Of a DNA stretch of 64,000 nt, positions 46,400-56,321 are shown piece by piece. This DNA comes from Clavelina lepadiformis. Lineage: Eukaryota; Chordata; Ascidiacea; Aplousobranchia; Clavelinidae. The stretch lies in contig NC_135246.1 of assembly GCF_947623445.1 (NCBI RefSeq), positions 4,013,856 through 4,077,855 on the forward strand. Reading direction: 5' to 3'. The translations under genes and the position numbers were made by a program. Numbering within the stretch: the stretch's first letter is position 1; every line of letters starts with the position of its first letter. The notes below the pieces were generated by a model, which was given only the letters and a program-made list of their open reading frames with translations, had not been told where the DNA came from and searched no databases.

Positions 46400-46580
46400 T
46401 TGCCATCAATACGGGAGACGAAAAATTGTGCTGACGCAGGTGGTCGCAAACATATGGTATGGTGATATTTATCACAGATTAGAAGGGCAAATGTGGCAAG
46501 GCCTAGTGGGAAAAAAAACGTGCATTACGGTAGTATTAAATCGATGTAAGAAACAATTTAGCGTCACCACGGCCACCAAA
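46400..46580 (+). repeat. Dispersed repeat, copy 2
   Basis: Second copy of the repeat at 35090-35300, same orientation, with shared words in the same order. It ends shortly before the 5' LTR at 46753 and may be a target in which the retrotransposon landed. Confidence 0.65.
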
Positions 46581-46752
46581 CCCAAGACCAGGGTCACCAC
46601 AATATGTCCGGTGAGATTAGTTTGTCTGGCCTTCCTCTTTGCACCACAAATGAAGCTTATTGTATCCGGAAATTATTGTAACAAAGCGGGCATCCGGCCG
46701 CGATGGAGGTTCTCAGGCTTACTTGGTATTTCGTGAAAAAGATTGGTAGGCT

Positions 46753-47134
46753 TGTGATAAATATATCAATTAATGAAATATAAAATTGTGTACGACATAG
46801 AATTCTCGTCTAGCGAATCAGCGAAGCATAACACTTTGTGACGTAATCGATTGCTTCTCTGTTACTGTGCGTGCATTACGAGTCGTCACTTAACAGTCTA
46901 CTAAGTTAACCCTAGAAAGTGGTCGACTTTATTATGTAGCTGTCACAATGTTCTATCTTGATGTATTAATTCAAAGAAGCTTCAAATATAATCAGATTAT
47001 ACAGTAGTCATTCCTGTGTCATTATTGCTGAAGTCTATCAAAGTTCACTGTTAAGATATAGACAAGTAAACAGACTTTGTAAGGAAGTGGGCAAACCTTA
47101 CAGGTTAAGGTACCATATACCACTTTTCATTACA
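46753..47134 (+). repeat. 5' LTR
   Basis: 382 bp, TG...CA termini. Uninterrupted, and therefore shows the empty form of the MULE target (AATCAGATTATACAGTAGTC). It differs from the 3' LTR at about three positions by eye. Confidence 0.93.
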
Positions 47135-47137
47135 AAC

Positions 47138-47157
47138 TGGTGCCCCGAGTGAGGACG
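47138..47157 (+). other. Primer binding site of the LTR retrotransposon
   Basis: TGGTGCCCCGAGTGAGGACG begins three bases after the 5' LTR, in the standard position for tRNA priming. The TGG start matches the complement of a tRNA CCA end. Which tRNA is used is not identified. Confidence 0.7.
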
Positions 47158-47297
47158 ATAAAAGAAGACATTTCCATTACAAGTGTGGTGGAGCCGAAAT
47201 CGCTGAGAACTACGCTTTCTTTTGTGGAGCAACCAATGAACAATTAAATTTGAGGTTGAGAGAAGTCTAGTGATCTCAGACTACAAGTTTCGAAGAT

Positions 47298-47468
47298 ATG
47301 TCTCATCTACAACCCATACAACACTCATTGGATCCAGCCGACGAACACTTCCACCTCAACGACGGTGACGATGAATCGCCTGGACTACAACCACCTTTGG
47401 AACCAACAATGACCGACAAACAAAGCACTCCAGTGAAAACACTTTGTCGGTATTTGGACATTCAGTAA
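47298..47468 (+). CDS. Short gag-position open frame in the LTR element
   Basis: A 56-residue frame starting MSHLQPIQHSLDPADEH, at the place where gag normally starts. It ends after LCRYLDIQ without any nucleic-acid-binding or capsid feature. It may be the remnant N-terminus of gag in a deleted element, or not translated at all. Confidence 0.4.
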   Translation: MSHLQPIQHSLDPADEHFHLNDGDDESPGLQPPLEPTMTDKQSTPVKTLCRYLDIQ

Positions 47469-48264
47469 TGATTTTTTGTTTGTTTTTTTTCTCTATATAG
47501 TATATATCATAGCGTATTGTTTATTTGCTGTATGTTTTTGGTCAAACCTATAAAGCATAACTTGAGTCTTATGTCTAGGATGTTGTCCATTTGTATCGCT
47601 GTCAAATTGTCAATACCTCTCAAGGGTTTAAAAGGACCTGTGGTAGGAACTAGGAATCTCTGACAATATGATTTTACGTTTATAATAGCGTTATTGTGCA
47701 GATTACGCTTATTTCCAAGTGAAATATTCACACAGCTATACTGGTAAAACCAGATGCTTAAATATTATTAAATGGTCTTGTATTTGAAAATGCCTAGCGC
47801 AAATTTCTTTTATGTTGATCAGAACGCGTGAGCATAAGAAAATTTTATACTATAAGTTGTTTACGGAAATCGGCGTCACAAAACGTGAGATAAAAAAAAT
47901 TGCCGACGTTTCCTCATTTTGCAATCCTGCGCAAAAAGCCGCAGCATTCGCTTGACGTGTCAAGACATTCTGTTTTCTATTTAAAGTCGTGACATAAATG
48001 TCATCATTGTTTGTTTTGTACACTAATTTTGCTTTATGAGTTACAGAAAACATATTACTATCTTTTTGCGAATGTATTGCCAATATGAATTGTATTGTAA
48101 CTATGTTTCAACGTTTATTGTTATTTGATCTATATTTAACGTGTTATATTGACTTTTGTTATCAACACTATTGTTTTAATTATTGCTCATCGAGAATTTT
48201 TTTTATGATGATCATAAAATTCCTTTTTTTGTTCCACAAAAAGAAATTTTCTTGCGGAAGGTTA

Positions 48265-48515
48265 TGTGATAAATATATCAATTAATGAAATATAAAATTG
48301 TGTACGACATAGAATTCTCGTCTAGCGAATCAGCGAAGCATAACACTTTGTGACGTAATCGATTGCTTCTCTGTTACTGTGCGTGCATTACGAGTCGTCA
48401 CTTAACAGTCTACTAAGTTAACCCTAGAAAGTGGTCGACTTTATTATGTAGCTGTCACAATGTTCTATCTTGATGTATTCATTCAAAGAAGCTTCAAATA
48501 TAATCAGATTATACA
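48265..48515 (+). repeat. 3' LTR, left piece
   Basis: First 251 bp of the 3' LTR, up to and including the left copy of the MULE target duplication GATTATACA (48507-48515). Preceded by the purine run GCGGAAGG. Confidence 0.93.
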
Positions 48516-50652
48516 GGCTCGGGTTCCAAATAGCGACTGTCAGAACAGCGACTGTCAATAGAGCGACCACACGACAGCGATTCATTTAAAACAGCGACTG
48601 TCAATAGAGCGACTACACGACAGCGATTCATCAAAAACAGCGACTGCCACAACAGCGATCTCACTTCTTTTATTAAATCCAAGGCTTACGCGCACACGCA
48701 CTCTTTCACCCCCTCCACACATACCTTCCATCCCCCACACCTCTCTACACACGTATGCACGCACAAACAGGCAAACACTGCGTAGTGAAAGATTGAAACC
48801 AAAAGGGACTTTAAAACAACATTTTATTTGGACTATCCATAGAAGTCACATGATTTAAAAAGAAATAGGCTAGTCAAGCCAAACAACAGAAAGTCGTCAA
48901 GCCTTGCAATAAAATTCAGGGTCTAGAAAAAGATTGAAACCAAAAGGGACTTTAAAACAACCAAAAGTCTTGCAATAAAAATCAAGCCACGTTTATTTCT
49001 AAATTGTGAGCAAGGGCTCGAAGGAACTGCCGCAGATCATACTGGCCTCGATTTTGCTGTACAACAGTGATTCGTGTGTTCATTGTCACGTATCTTTTCA
49101 TTCGCTGAGTCAAGTCTCTGCCTTGTAGTAGCTGGGTTCGGTTTGCCCGTTGAAGGGCTTCCTCCCGTCTTAAAGCTTCGATGAATCGAAAGATGGAAGG
49201 ATGATGAGTTTCCGTTGATCCCTGAAACGCATTGTGCCAACTCTTTAGCTGGTTGTTGGTTCGTGGCAGTCCCGCATCTTGTCTGGCTTTCACACTCCAC
49301 ATATGTACGGGAAACAATGGCTGTCGTCTGTCTCCCCGTCTGTTTCTTCGGCCCACGTAGTTGTCTTCGAAGTAATTTACGAGAGGCATTACTTCTGCTG
49401 GGTAGTCTGCCACCAATTCATCAAAGGCATCGCTCACTTCATCCACTGGTAGAAAGGCAAGAGCAAGGAGCATTTTCAGTGCTATCCGAATATTGTCGTC
49501 TTGCACATATAACCGTTGCAGTCCGTTTTCCTGAATCTTTCTCCAGAGCGATTGTCCCAAGTGAAAGTAACAGCCGTAAATGTGCGTTTGAGGAAATGCT
49601 TCAATGAGCCCAGCTTTGGAAGCTAGTTCAAAGTCGATCTGTACACTTCTTGGAGCGAGTCCAGGTTTCAGTGATTTGATTTCAGTCCACATTTGAGAGT
49701 ATGTTACTTGTTGCTTATTTGGGAGTAGAAAAAAAATGCAGGGAAGCACATTGTTTCGTATCATAGCATGCACAGTGTATACTTGATAAAAAAGGGATGG
49801 TGACACTTTGAATGTACCATCACACATCCAGTGTTCGGAATCGTGTAAGGTTTGAAGAAACTGATCTGTGCTGAAAATAAGCATCCGATGAACATCTCCA
49901 GGCCCACTGTCATAGAGCAGGAAGCCACGCTGGTCTGTTGTTTGTCTCAACATATCAGGTATGAACAGTTCTCCTACATTAACAGGAGCTGGGGGGTTGT
50001 TGTCTGTTGCTTTCCTTTTCCGTCTGATGGTTTGACGCAGATTTGTGGAAGAGCCAACAGCTGCTGCAACTTCTTCATTAACTTCGGTCAATGCATCCTG
50101 CACGATTCTTCGTGGTGGATCCCGTGTTCTTACTGCAGCTGTTTTTACACTGTTTTCAACTCTCCTGGCTGCCACTTCCGTAGGGTTTGGTGGATGCCTG
50201 TGGACGCCACTGTTCACTGGGGGTTGTTGTTGCTCACGATACTGGAGGCTTGTCGTTAGGCGACCTTTACAACCTGTTTTAGCACATCTCCAATTGATTG
50301 TATTTAACTTTGTTTTGTCTTTCCTGTACAAAAAGCCTTCATAACTTATCATGTCACTTCCTTTTCTTGAAATTATAAAATCCATTGGGGCAATCCATTC
50401 AAACGACCTTAAAATTAATGTGACACGTCATAGTGTTGCCTTCCATTTATAAATGCCTCATTCGACTCAGTGAATTCAACTCAGTGAACACGAGTTAAGT
50501 CACTAAAGTCGCTATCATAACAGTCGCTGTTTTAATGCGGTCGGCATTTATACAATCGCTGTTTGGAATGTCGCTCACTTGATTACGTCGCTATTATGAA
50601 GTCGCCATTATGACAGTCGCTGTTTTGACAGTCGCTATCCGGCCTGGATGCC
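48516..50652 (-). mobile_element. MULE (Phantom-like) DNA transposon with terminal AGCGACTGTCA arrays
   Basis: A 2137-bp element inserted in the 3' LTR with a 9-bp duplication GATTATACA (48507-48515, 50653-50661), the length typical of Mutator-like elements. Instead of long simple TIRs, each end has a short GGC...GCC terminus followed by inverted arrays of ACAGCGACTGTCA-like words: about 48529-48660 on the left (AGCGACTGTCAGAACAGCGA and relatives) and about 50500-50640 on the right. The interior has a single intact minus-strand gene. A 33-bp sequence (GATTGAAACCAAAAGGGACT...) is repeated at about 48789 and 48931, in the 3' UTR side of that gene. Confidence 0.93.
48982..50385 (-). CDS. FLYWCH-MULE transposase
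   Basis: An intact 467-residue frame. The N-terminal FLYWCH zinc-finger region (about residues 1-65) has the expected aromatic, Cys and His positions in SYEGFLYRKDKTK, NWRCAKTGCKGRL and HRHPPNP. It is followed by a basic linker (RRKRKATDNN) and then a MULE domain from about residue 160: WMCDGTFKVSPSLFYQVY with the first catalytic Asp, SVQIDFELASKAGLIEAFP with the second, and HIYGCYFHLGQSLWRKIQ as the Cys-His motif between the second Asp and the Glu. In the block TNNQLKSWHNAF, many relatives have Glu where this protein has Lys; if that is the catalytic Glu, the enzyme would be dead despite its open frame. It probably acts on the terminal AGCGACTGTCA arrays. Confidence 0.92.
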   Translation of the reverse strand: MDFIISRKGSDMISYEGFLYRKDKTKLNTINWRCAKTGCKGRLTTSLQYREQQQPPVNSGVHRHPPNPTEVAARRVENSVKTAAVRTRDPPRRIVQDALTEVNEEVAAAVGSSTNLRQTIRRKRKATDNNPPAPVNVGELFIPDMLRQTTDQRGFLLYDSGPGDVHRMLIFSTDQFLQTLHDSEHWMCDGTFKVSPSLFYQVYTVHAMIRNNVLPCIFFLLPNKQQVTYSQMWTEIKSLKPGLAPRSVQIDFELASKAGLIEAFPQTHIYGCYFHLGQSLWRKIQENGLQRLYVQDDNIRIALKMLLALAFLPVDEVSDAFDELVADYPAEVMPLVNYFEDNYVGRRNRRGDRRQPLFPVHMWSVKARQDAGLPRTNNQLKSWHNAFQGSTETHHPSIFRFIEALRREEALQRANRTQLLQGRDLTQRMKRYVTMNTRITVVQQNRGQYDLRQFLRALAHNLEINVA

Positions 50653-50661
50653 GATTATACA

Positions 50662-50792
50662 GTAGTCATTCCTGTGTCATTATTGCTGCAGTCTATCAAA
50701 GTTCACTGTTAAGATATAGACAAGTAAACAGACTTTATAAGGAAGTGGGCAAACCTTACAGGTTAAGGTACCATATACCACTTTTCATTACA
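50662..50792 (+). repeat. 3' LTR, right piece
   Basis: Remaining 131 bp of the 3' LTR. Together with the left piece the length is exactly 382 bp, equal to the 5' LTR, so the MULE insertion removed nothing. Confidence 0.93.
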
Positions 50793-50993
50793 GGCTAATA
50801 GGCTACCTATCCTAAGATAAACGTAGAAAAGAATTGATTCGATTAAATTATGCAACACAAAATGGATTTATACCAAGCAAAATACACGTGAAAGTATTCA
50901 TAATCCTAAATAATAATGATATGTGAAAATTGTAATGATGTTAGTAAAAGTATACTGTAGCCTATATGCCTGCATCGTAGACTAAGCCAATTT

Positions 50994-51250
50994 TCAGGTC
51001 AGTATAGCCGAATGATTCGAGCGCTGGCTACACAACAAATATGACTTGTGTTTCGTGTTCGATACCCAGTGGCGCCTTACCTTTGTAATGTTCTTGGGCA
51101 AGGCATTAACGACACTTATGTTCGAAGAGCAGTTGTCTTATCTTAACTTATGAGGGTGTCTTCACTTAATTTACCTGCTGAATTATCTGACTCTATTGTT
51201 GTGTGCGGTTAGAATATTATAACCTTTTGTCGGCCGAAAGGTTTTATTAT
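50994..51250 (+). repeat. tRNA-derived SINE
   Basis: The tRNA-related head has TAGCCGAATGATTCGAGCGC (A box side) and GTGTTCGATACCCAG (B box side). The body contains CTTGGGCAAGGCATTAACGA, a word common in animal SINEs, and the tail ends in TTATTATTACAACAAAAAG. Precise ends were not determined. Confidence 0.7.
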
Positions 51251-51293
51251 TACAACAAAAAGAGTTTACAAAAAAGGTTATTATTGTAGGTAA

Positions 51294-51796
51294 CAGGGCT
51301 TCGGAGAAGGCGTAAATTTTAAATTGCTCCAGCTCCAGCTCCGGAGCTCTCTTTTATCATAAATTAGCTCCAGCTCCAGCTCCAGCTCCAGCTCCGGAGC
51401 TCATTGATACCACTGCTCCGGCTCCAGCTCCGGCTCCATCTCGTCACAAATTGAGGTTTAAGGATGAAGGCTCAATTTGGAATATCTATCTCAATGGATC
51501 AGTCAGTAGTCAGTATCATCGGTTGCAGCTATGAACATGTGACTGCTCTGCTGTCAAATCCCCAGTAATTCTTAATTTTGTGAAGGGTTGCTCTTAAATT
51601 ATGTGAATTCAGCCAATAGTAGTAGGCTAGTAGCATAGCATCTTATGAAATACATCGGAGCCGGAGCTATGTTATACACAACTGGCTCCAGCTCCTGCTC
51701 CGGCTCCATTTGAATTTCACGAAGAGCTCCGGCTCCAGCTCCAGCTCCGGTGAAAATGCACGGCTCCGGGGCTCCAGCTCCGGCTCCAAAGCCCTG
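51294..51796. mobile_element. hAT-type MITE with dense GGAGCTGGAGC arrays
   Basis: A 503-bp element flanked by an exact 8-bp duplication GTAGGTAA (51286-51293, 51797-51804), with ends CAGGGCTTCGGAG and CTCCAAAGCCCTG. Both arms carry many GGAGCTGGAGCCGG-type units, in inverted orientation relative to the nearer terminus or as palindromic GCTCCGGAGC. These could be multiple transposase binding sites. No coding capacity; the Gly-Ala-Glu-Pro-rich frame at 51599-51841 is a by-product of the array. Confidence 0.92.
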
Positions 51797-51804
51797 GTAG
51801 GTAA

Positions 51805-53555
51805 TGTACGCTTTCTCAATATTACAAATAACCAAGAACATAAGTAATACTACTACTTAAAAGATGTCTAATATATGAGTTGCAATCACCATGACTAGCT
51901 CAGACAGCTCTTCTGTTGATTTCGCTGGTTCACGCAATTAACGCTTTCTATCTCGATGATTCACTCGAATATCTCCCGATCTCTGCTCGCTGGTAGAAGT
52001 GCAAGCTTATAAAAAGTGAAAGCGATGGGAGTGAAAAAGTTCGACAAGAAAAACGCAGCATTTCATAACATGTGCAGCGAGGAAAACCATGTGTTGACAA
52101 TGTGAAATACATCTAGCTAAAGCTGACACATTGAGACGTAGATAATATAAAATAATAATCAGTGTTAAAGTTAAAAAACGGGCATTTCCAATAAAGATTT
52201 CTTATCAGCATAGATCCTGGAAACAACCTACTAACGTACTAAAAAGAGTATTAACACGAAGTTATTTAGAGCAAGTCACCAAATATAAAGCGACAGTTGA
52301 AGTGTTTGCCAAAAAATAAGTTCATAAACTGCAATCAATAACTAGAAAACACTTTTGAAAGAAATGATGTAATGGTATTAAAAATTCCACCCAGACCGCT
52401 ACATGTTCAGTGGACCTAAAGGACAACTCTAAATTCGGGCAATACTATGTGAGCTTATAGTGGGCGCTAAAACTCCCACACCATACATCAAAATGTCAGA
52501 ACGCCATTACGATTTTTATTATTATTGTGTTGTTTGTAACCGAAGGTCGTGTGACCGCAAGGTCACTCACGAACCCTGCAGTTTTTAAGGCCTTCTGAGG
52601 CATTCCACCGATGACACCGTCACAGACGGTTTTGGGTATAGCCTACTGTAGGCCTACACTGTATTGAGCAACTTCAATCGTCCTATGAGAATACATGCTC
52701 TAGCATTCGACTGTAGGTTTTATTTTACTGAGGCAGCAGCAAAAGATGATACTGGGAAGAATGCGGAATAATTTTTAGAAAGGAGCCAGTATCAGAATAA
52801 GCTCTAGTTTACGTACGGTCTAAGGCCAACAACAATGAACAAACAAGCAACTGCCTCAATTACACAAAAATTGAAAAAAATAAATAAATAAAAAATGTGT
52901 GACGATGAGAGGTTGCACAAATTTTATTGTCAACTTGACACAGAAAACTTTTATTCAAGTAGAAAATGATTACACCAATCAATAAAGTTATGACGTATGA
53001 TAGTATAGCAAAACACATGTCGACAATAAAATAAGCATTATGGCTGTAATTGTGTAACCGTTTTTTTTTTGTTATAATCCTATTAATTATTAATGACAAG
53101 GCTGAATCATCCCCAAACGTGTTGAGAATAATATAACTTGTAAGCCTATACAATTTTTTGTCCTATCCAATGATGTGCACGGTTTTTATGATATAATTAA
53201 GTATAAGCGTTCACCTTTGTCAACCCTTTTAGTCTGATTTGACATTCAACAATCTGGTACACAAGCTGCTACCTCGTGATGTTATTAAATTCTTTTGTGG
53301 AATTTGAATATATTCCTATTATGATGTCCATATATGAACATTCATATGGCTAAATTGTCGAGTTGAACGCACTACCGAGATTCTGACGGCGGAAGACTTC
53401 ATGACCAATAGACACGAAACTCACTCAATGTACTGTAGCCAGATTAACGCAAGCTATATAACCTCGTAACTTTGAACTATAGTTCTGACTCAATGTCATC
53501 ACTCATCAGCAATAGACCTACAACAATATAATTGATTACAATATAATCAATATAA
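51805..53555. other. AT-rich DNA, no gene recognised
   Basis: No exon, RNA gene or clear repeat seen. The frame at 52860-53153 (-) is hydrophobic low-complexity translation of AT-rich sequence. Confidence 0.4.
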
Positions 53556-54330
53556 AACGTGAGCGTCGCCAAGGATGCATTCTGTGGCCACGTCTTTTCA
53601 ATTTGTACACAAAAAGGATTTTTAGATTTAATGAGAATTGTAATAGCATCAAGATCGGCCCCTTAGAACATTACGATGACACTGTGTAGGCTAGCGGTCG
53701 CCATCTTGTCCGCTAGATAACGGTAGAACAACAGCACGTTCATTTGCAAAAACTGTCAATGTGTTTCATGGTCAAAAATTGTAATTTTGCACAGTTTTTA
53801 TTTTGTGACAGTTGTCCTTTAGACATTGAGGCACACAGACACTCTTTTAAGATGTCTTTCCCCGTCTAATTGCACCACGAACAAGTTAACAATATATATA
53901 GGCCTATATAGGGTATATGATATAGCGTTACCTATTGAAGTAAACATTAGGAAAAATTTAATATGAAAATTTATGCAAAAATGATGAAAGCAATCCTAAA
54001 AATAAGTAACGTTGTAGGGCTGGACCACCTATGCAGATAAAAGTTGATGGAACAGCAATTAAACAAGTAAAAAGTCTGAGTACGCTGCACTGGCATCAAG
54101 TAAAATTGCCACCGAAACCCGTAAACGAGTTTTGAAATTTAATCTCTCACACTCCAGTCGACTTTTTTGTACAAGTCAGAGTGTTGGACAATACCTAGAT
54201 CAACAATGCAACGTTTGGAAGCCTTTGAAAAGTGGGCATACCAAAGAATGCTCAAAATTTCATGAACAGGATGTCCTGTAAAGAGGAACAATAGAAAAAA
54301 TATTTTTCATGCTTCTTTTAGATATTCCTC
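53556..54330 (+). pseudogene. LINE reverse transcriptase remnant
   Basis: RERRQGCILWPRLFNLYTKR (about 53559-53620) matches the RQGCILxPxLFNxY block of non-LTR reverse transcriptases. After a gap, VDGTAIKQVKSL (about 54040-54080), KIATETRKRVLKF (about 54103-54140) and MQRLEAFEKWAYQRMLKIS (about 54205-54265) match the region after the catalytic domain of the same group. Stops and frame shifts separate the blocks. It is a different family from the remnant at 24690-25720. Confidence 0.75.
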
Positions 54331-55767
54331 CTTCTCTTTCTACAAATGTACACGCTGTGATAACTTTTTTTCAAATTATTAAACAGCTGAATGTGCATTG
54401 TACATGTTGAGCGAAGGAAGCTTTTAAAATCTTGCTGGGTTTAATGCGACAGATTCGTGTTTTACCACGGAAAGGCAGCTATAATTTCTTAAAAAAGGTT
54501 TCTCATTCAACAAATGAGCATATAACGACTGAAAATCGAAGAAGAAAATCGGAAAAAAGTAAATCTTACATGCTCTCAATATATAGGGTGGGATGGTCGA
54601 TAACTATTGCAAGATTAGCATGCAGAGGTGTAGGCTACTATAATGTCTATTTTGTTGCCATTTAGGCGAATTTCCGTTGTTAGACATAAATTTTATATAC
54701 TGATATATCTTGCTATAGGTCTATGCTATATTCTTAAATCTTATATATTGCTGTTAATCTTTATGGTTTAATTCTATTCTTGTGTTTCCATTATTTAGTT
54801 AGCGATGTCTTTGCCTGCATGAGTGCATGAGAAAATGCTTAAATGACATATCCTCTTTTTGACGAAGAGTTTTGCAATTGATACGACAAACGCTATGATG
54901 ACCTAACAGGATACAACAAAATGTTTGCTTGTAAAATTACAGTACTTCACTGCTGTTAGGTAATTCTATATTCGGTTGTGTAAAGATAGCCTCTCCCAAA
55001 ATGCATGGACGTCTTTAGAAACATTTAACAAGGTGTCGTTATGTGTTATGCGCTTTGTAAGCTGTAGTTTGCTGTGGACCAAAAAACGCTAAATCTTTGA
55101 ATGTGATGTTTTGCTGAATTTGTAGAAGTTTCAAATAATTGTAGGTAAGAAAGTAATGCAGGATAATTAGCTAACGCGTAGTATAAGATTACTCGCATCA
55201 ATAATAATGAATTGAACCTCAAATTGATAGGCCTATTATTTTGCAAGGCTGCGGTACCGGTATTGCATATATTTTTTATTACTGGTATATTAGGCCTATA
55301 TATATAAATACCGGTACCGGTATTTATACATATATTGTGGTAGTAGGCCTATTGCGGTATTGCATAAAGTGGGGTAGATAGATAGTTATGCTACATGGAG
55401 GAGTTTAATCTCAATACGAAAACAGTGTTTTAAATTTCACAGTAGGCCTATAGACCCGATACTTTTTAAAAATGCTGAATTTCTTTGCTTTCTGGAGAAA
55501 ATTTATTATAGGCTAGATATATGTTTGTTAAATATAGCCATAAATAACTTTCTTTCATTGTTCATAAATTATTTATGATAATGGCTATTTCCAAACACAA
55601 TGCGAGAATAAAATAAAATGTTCTCACAAAACCAGTCAAACATGATGTTACCTCCATAATTAAACTTATATCTGGATTTGGAAGAGCAAATCGGTCGTAT
55701 TTAAACGTGAGATAGGCTACATCTGGGTGAAATTTAAATGTCGCAAACTTCTGTTGAGACTTTAGGC
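54331..55767. other. AT-rich DNA with a palindromic tract
   Basis: No gene recognised. 55240-55345 is a run of TAGGCCTATA and ACCGGTA words including the palindrome listed separately. Confidence 0.4.
55296..55335. repeat. Near-perfect 40-bp palindrome
   Basis: The central 20 bp at 55306-55325 (AAATACCGGTACCGGTATTT) is a perfect palindrome. The arms extend about 7-10 bp further with one mismatch, so the DNA could extrude a hairpin. Confidence 0.8.
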
Positions 55768-56313
55768 TAGGGTTGCCATACGTCCGGATTTCCCCGGACA
55801 TGTCCGGAATTTTAATGTTCAAACTGCGTCCGGGGGGAAATGTTAAAATATGCTTAAATGTCCGGAAATTTTAAAATTGTTTGTTGCGTTACGGGTAATA
55901 ATTTGATTGTTACGTCATAAACGACAATACAGCGCTCTATTTGGGATACAATGATACATGGATGAGTGGAGCTAGGCTAGTAGCTGAATCCTTATATCTT
56001 GGTCGATATTGCAAAATTTAGAACATGTCTGAAACGATAAGAGCGTATATTCGCTGAAGAAAATTATAAAGCAGTAGAAAAATAGCGCAACAAGAAGTCT
56101 GTTGCAGACCAAATTAGAATACCAAGGAAATTGTCGTTTGTTTAATGCTTAATGATTTCGAAGTGGGCCGCGGTTTTTGTTCGCACCGTCAAGGTGGGGC
56201 ATTGCTAGTGTGACGTCATATTGACAGACAATGTGTTCATACCTCATTCTAAAACCCGCTAGTGGGCACTAAAGAGTGTCCGGATTTTAGGCCACGAAAA
56301 TATGGTAACCCTA
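55768..56313. mobile_element. hAT-type MITE (TAGGGTTGCCATAC ends)
   Basis: A 546-bp element with imperfect inverted ends TAGGGTTGCCATACG and ATATGGTAACCCTA and an exact 8-bp duplication CTTTAGGC (55760-55767, 56314-56321). Subterminal GTCCGG(A/G) words occur near both ends. It has no transposase. Confidence 0.9.
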
Positions 56314-56321
56314 CTTTAGGC

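Larger units (their letters stand above)
46753..50792 (+). mobile_element. Non-autonomous LTR retrotransposon interrupted by a MULE
   Basis: Two 382-bp LTRs (46753-47134; 48265-48515 joined to 50662-50792) start TGTGATAA and end ATTACA. The 4-bp duplication GGCT flanks the whole (46749-46752, 50793-50796). The 1130-bp interior begins with a primer-binding-like TGGTGCCCCGAGTGAGGACG and ends with the purine run GCGGAAGG just before the 3' LTR. No protease, reverse transcriptase or integrase is present, so it depends on another element. The BEL/Pao or Ty3 affiliation cannot be settled from this copy. Confidence 0.92.

Noticed and set aside
48529..48660. CRISPR-like array
   Set aside because: The AGCGACTGTCA repeats are short, irregularly spaced, inverted at the other end of the same element, and in a eukaryotic genome; they are MULE ends.
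49215..50344. Plus-strand open frames across the MULE
   Set aside because: They are antisense shadows of the intact transposase frame.
51599..51841. Gly/Ala/Glu/Pro-rich minus-strand frame as a protein
   Set aside because: It is translation of the GGAGCTGGAGC array in the MITE and crosses the element boundary.
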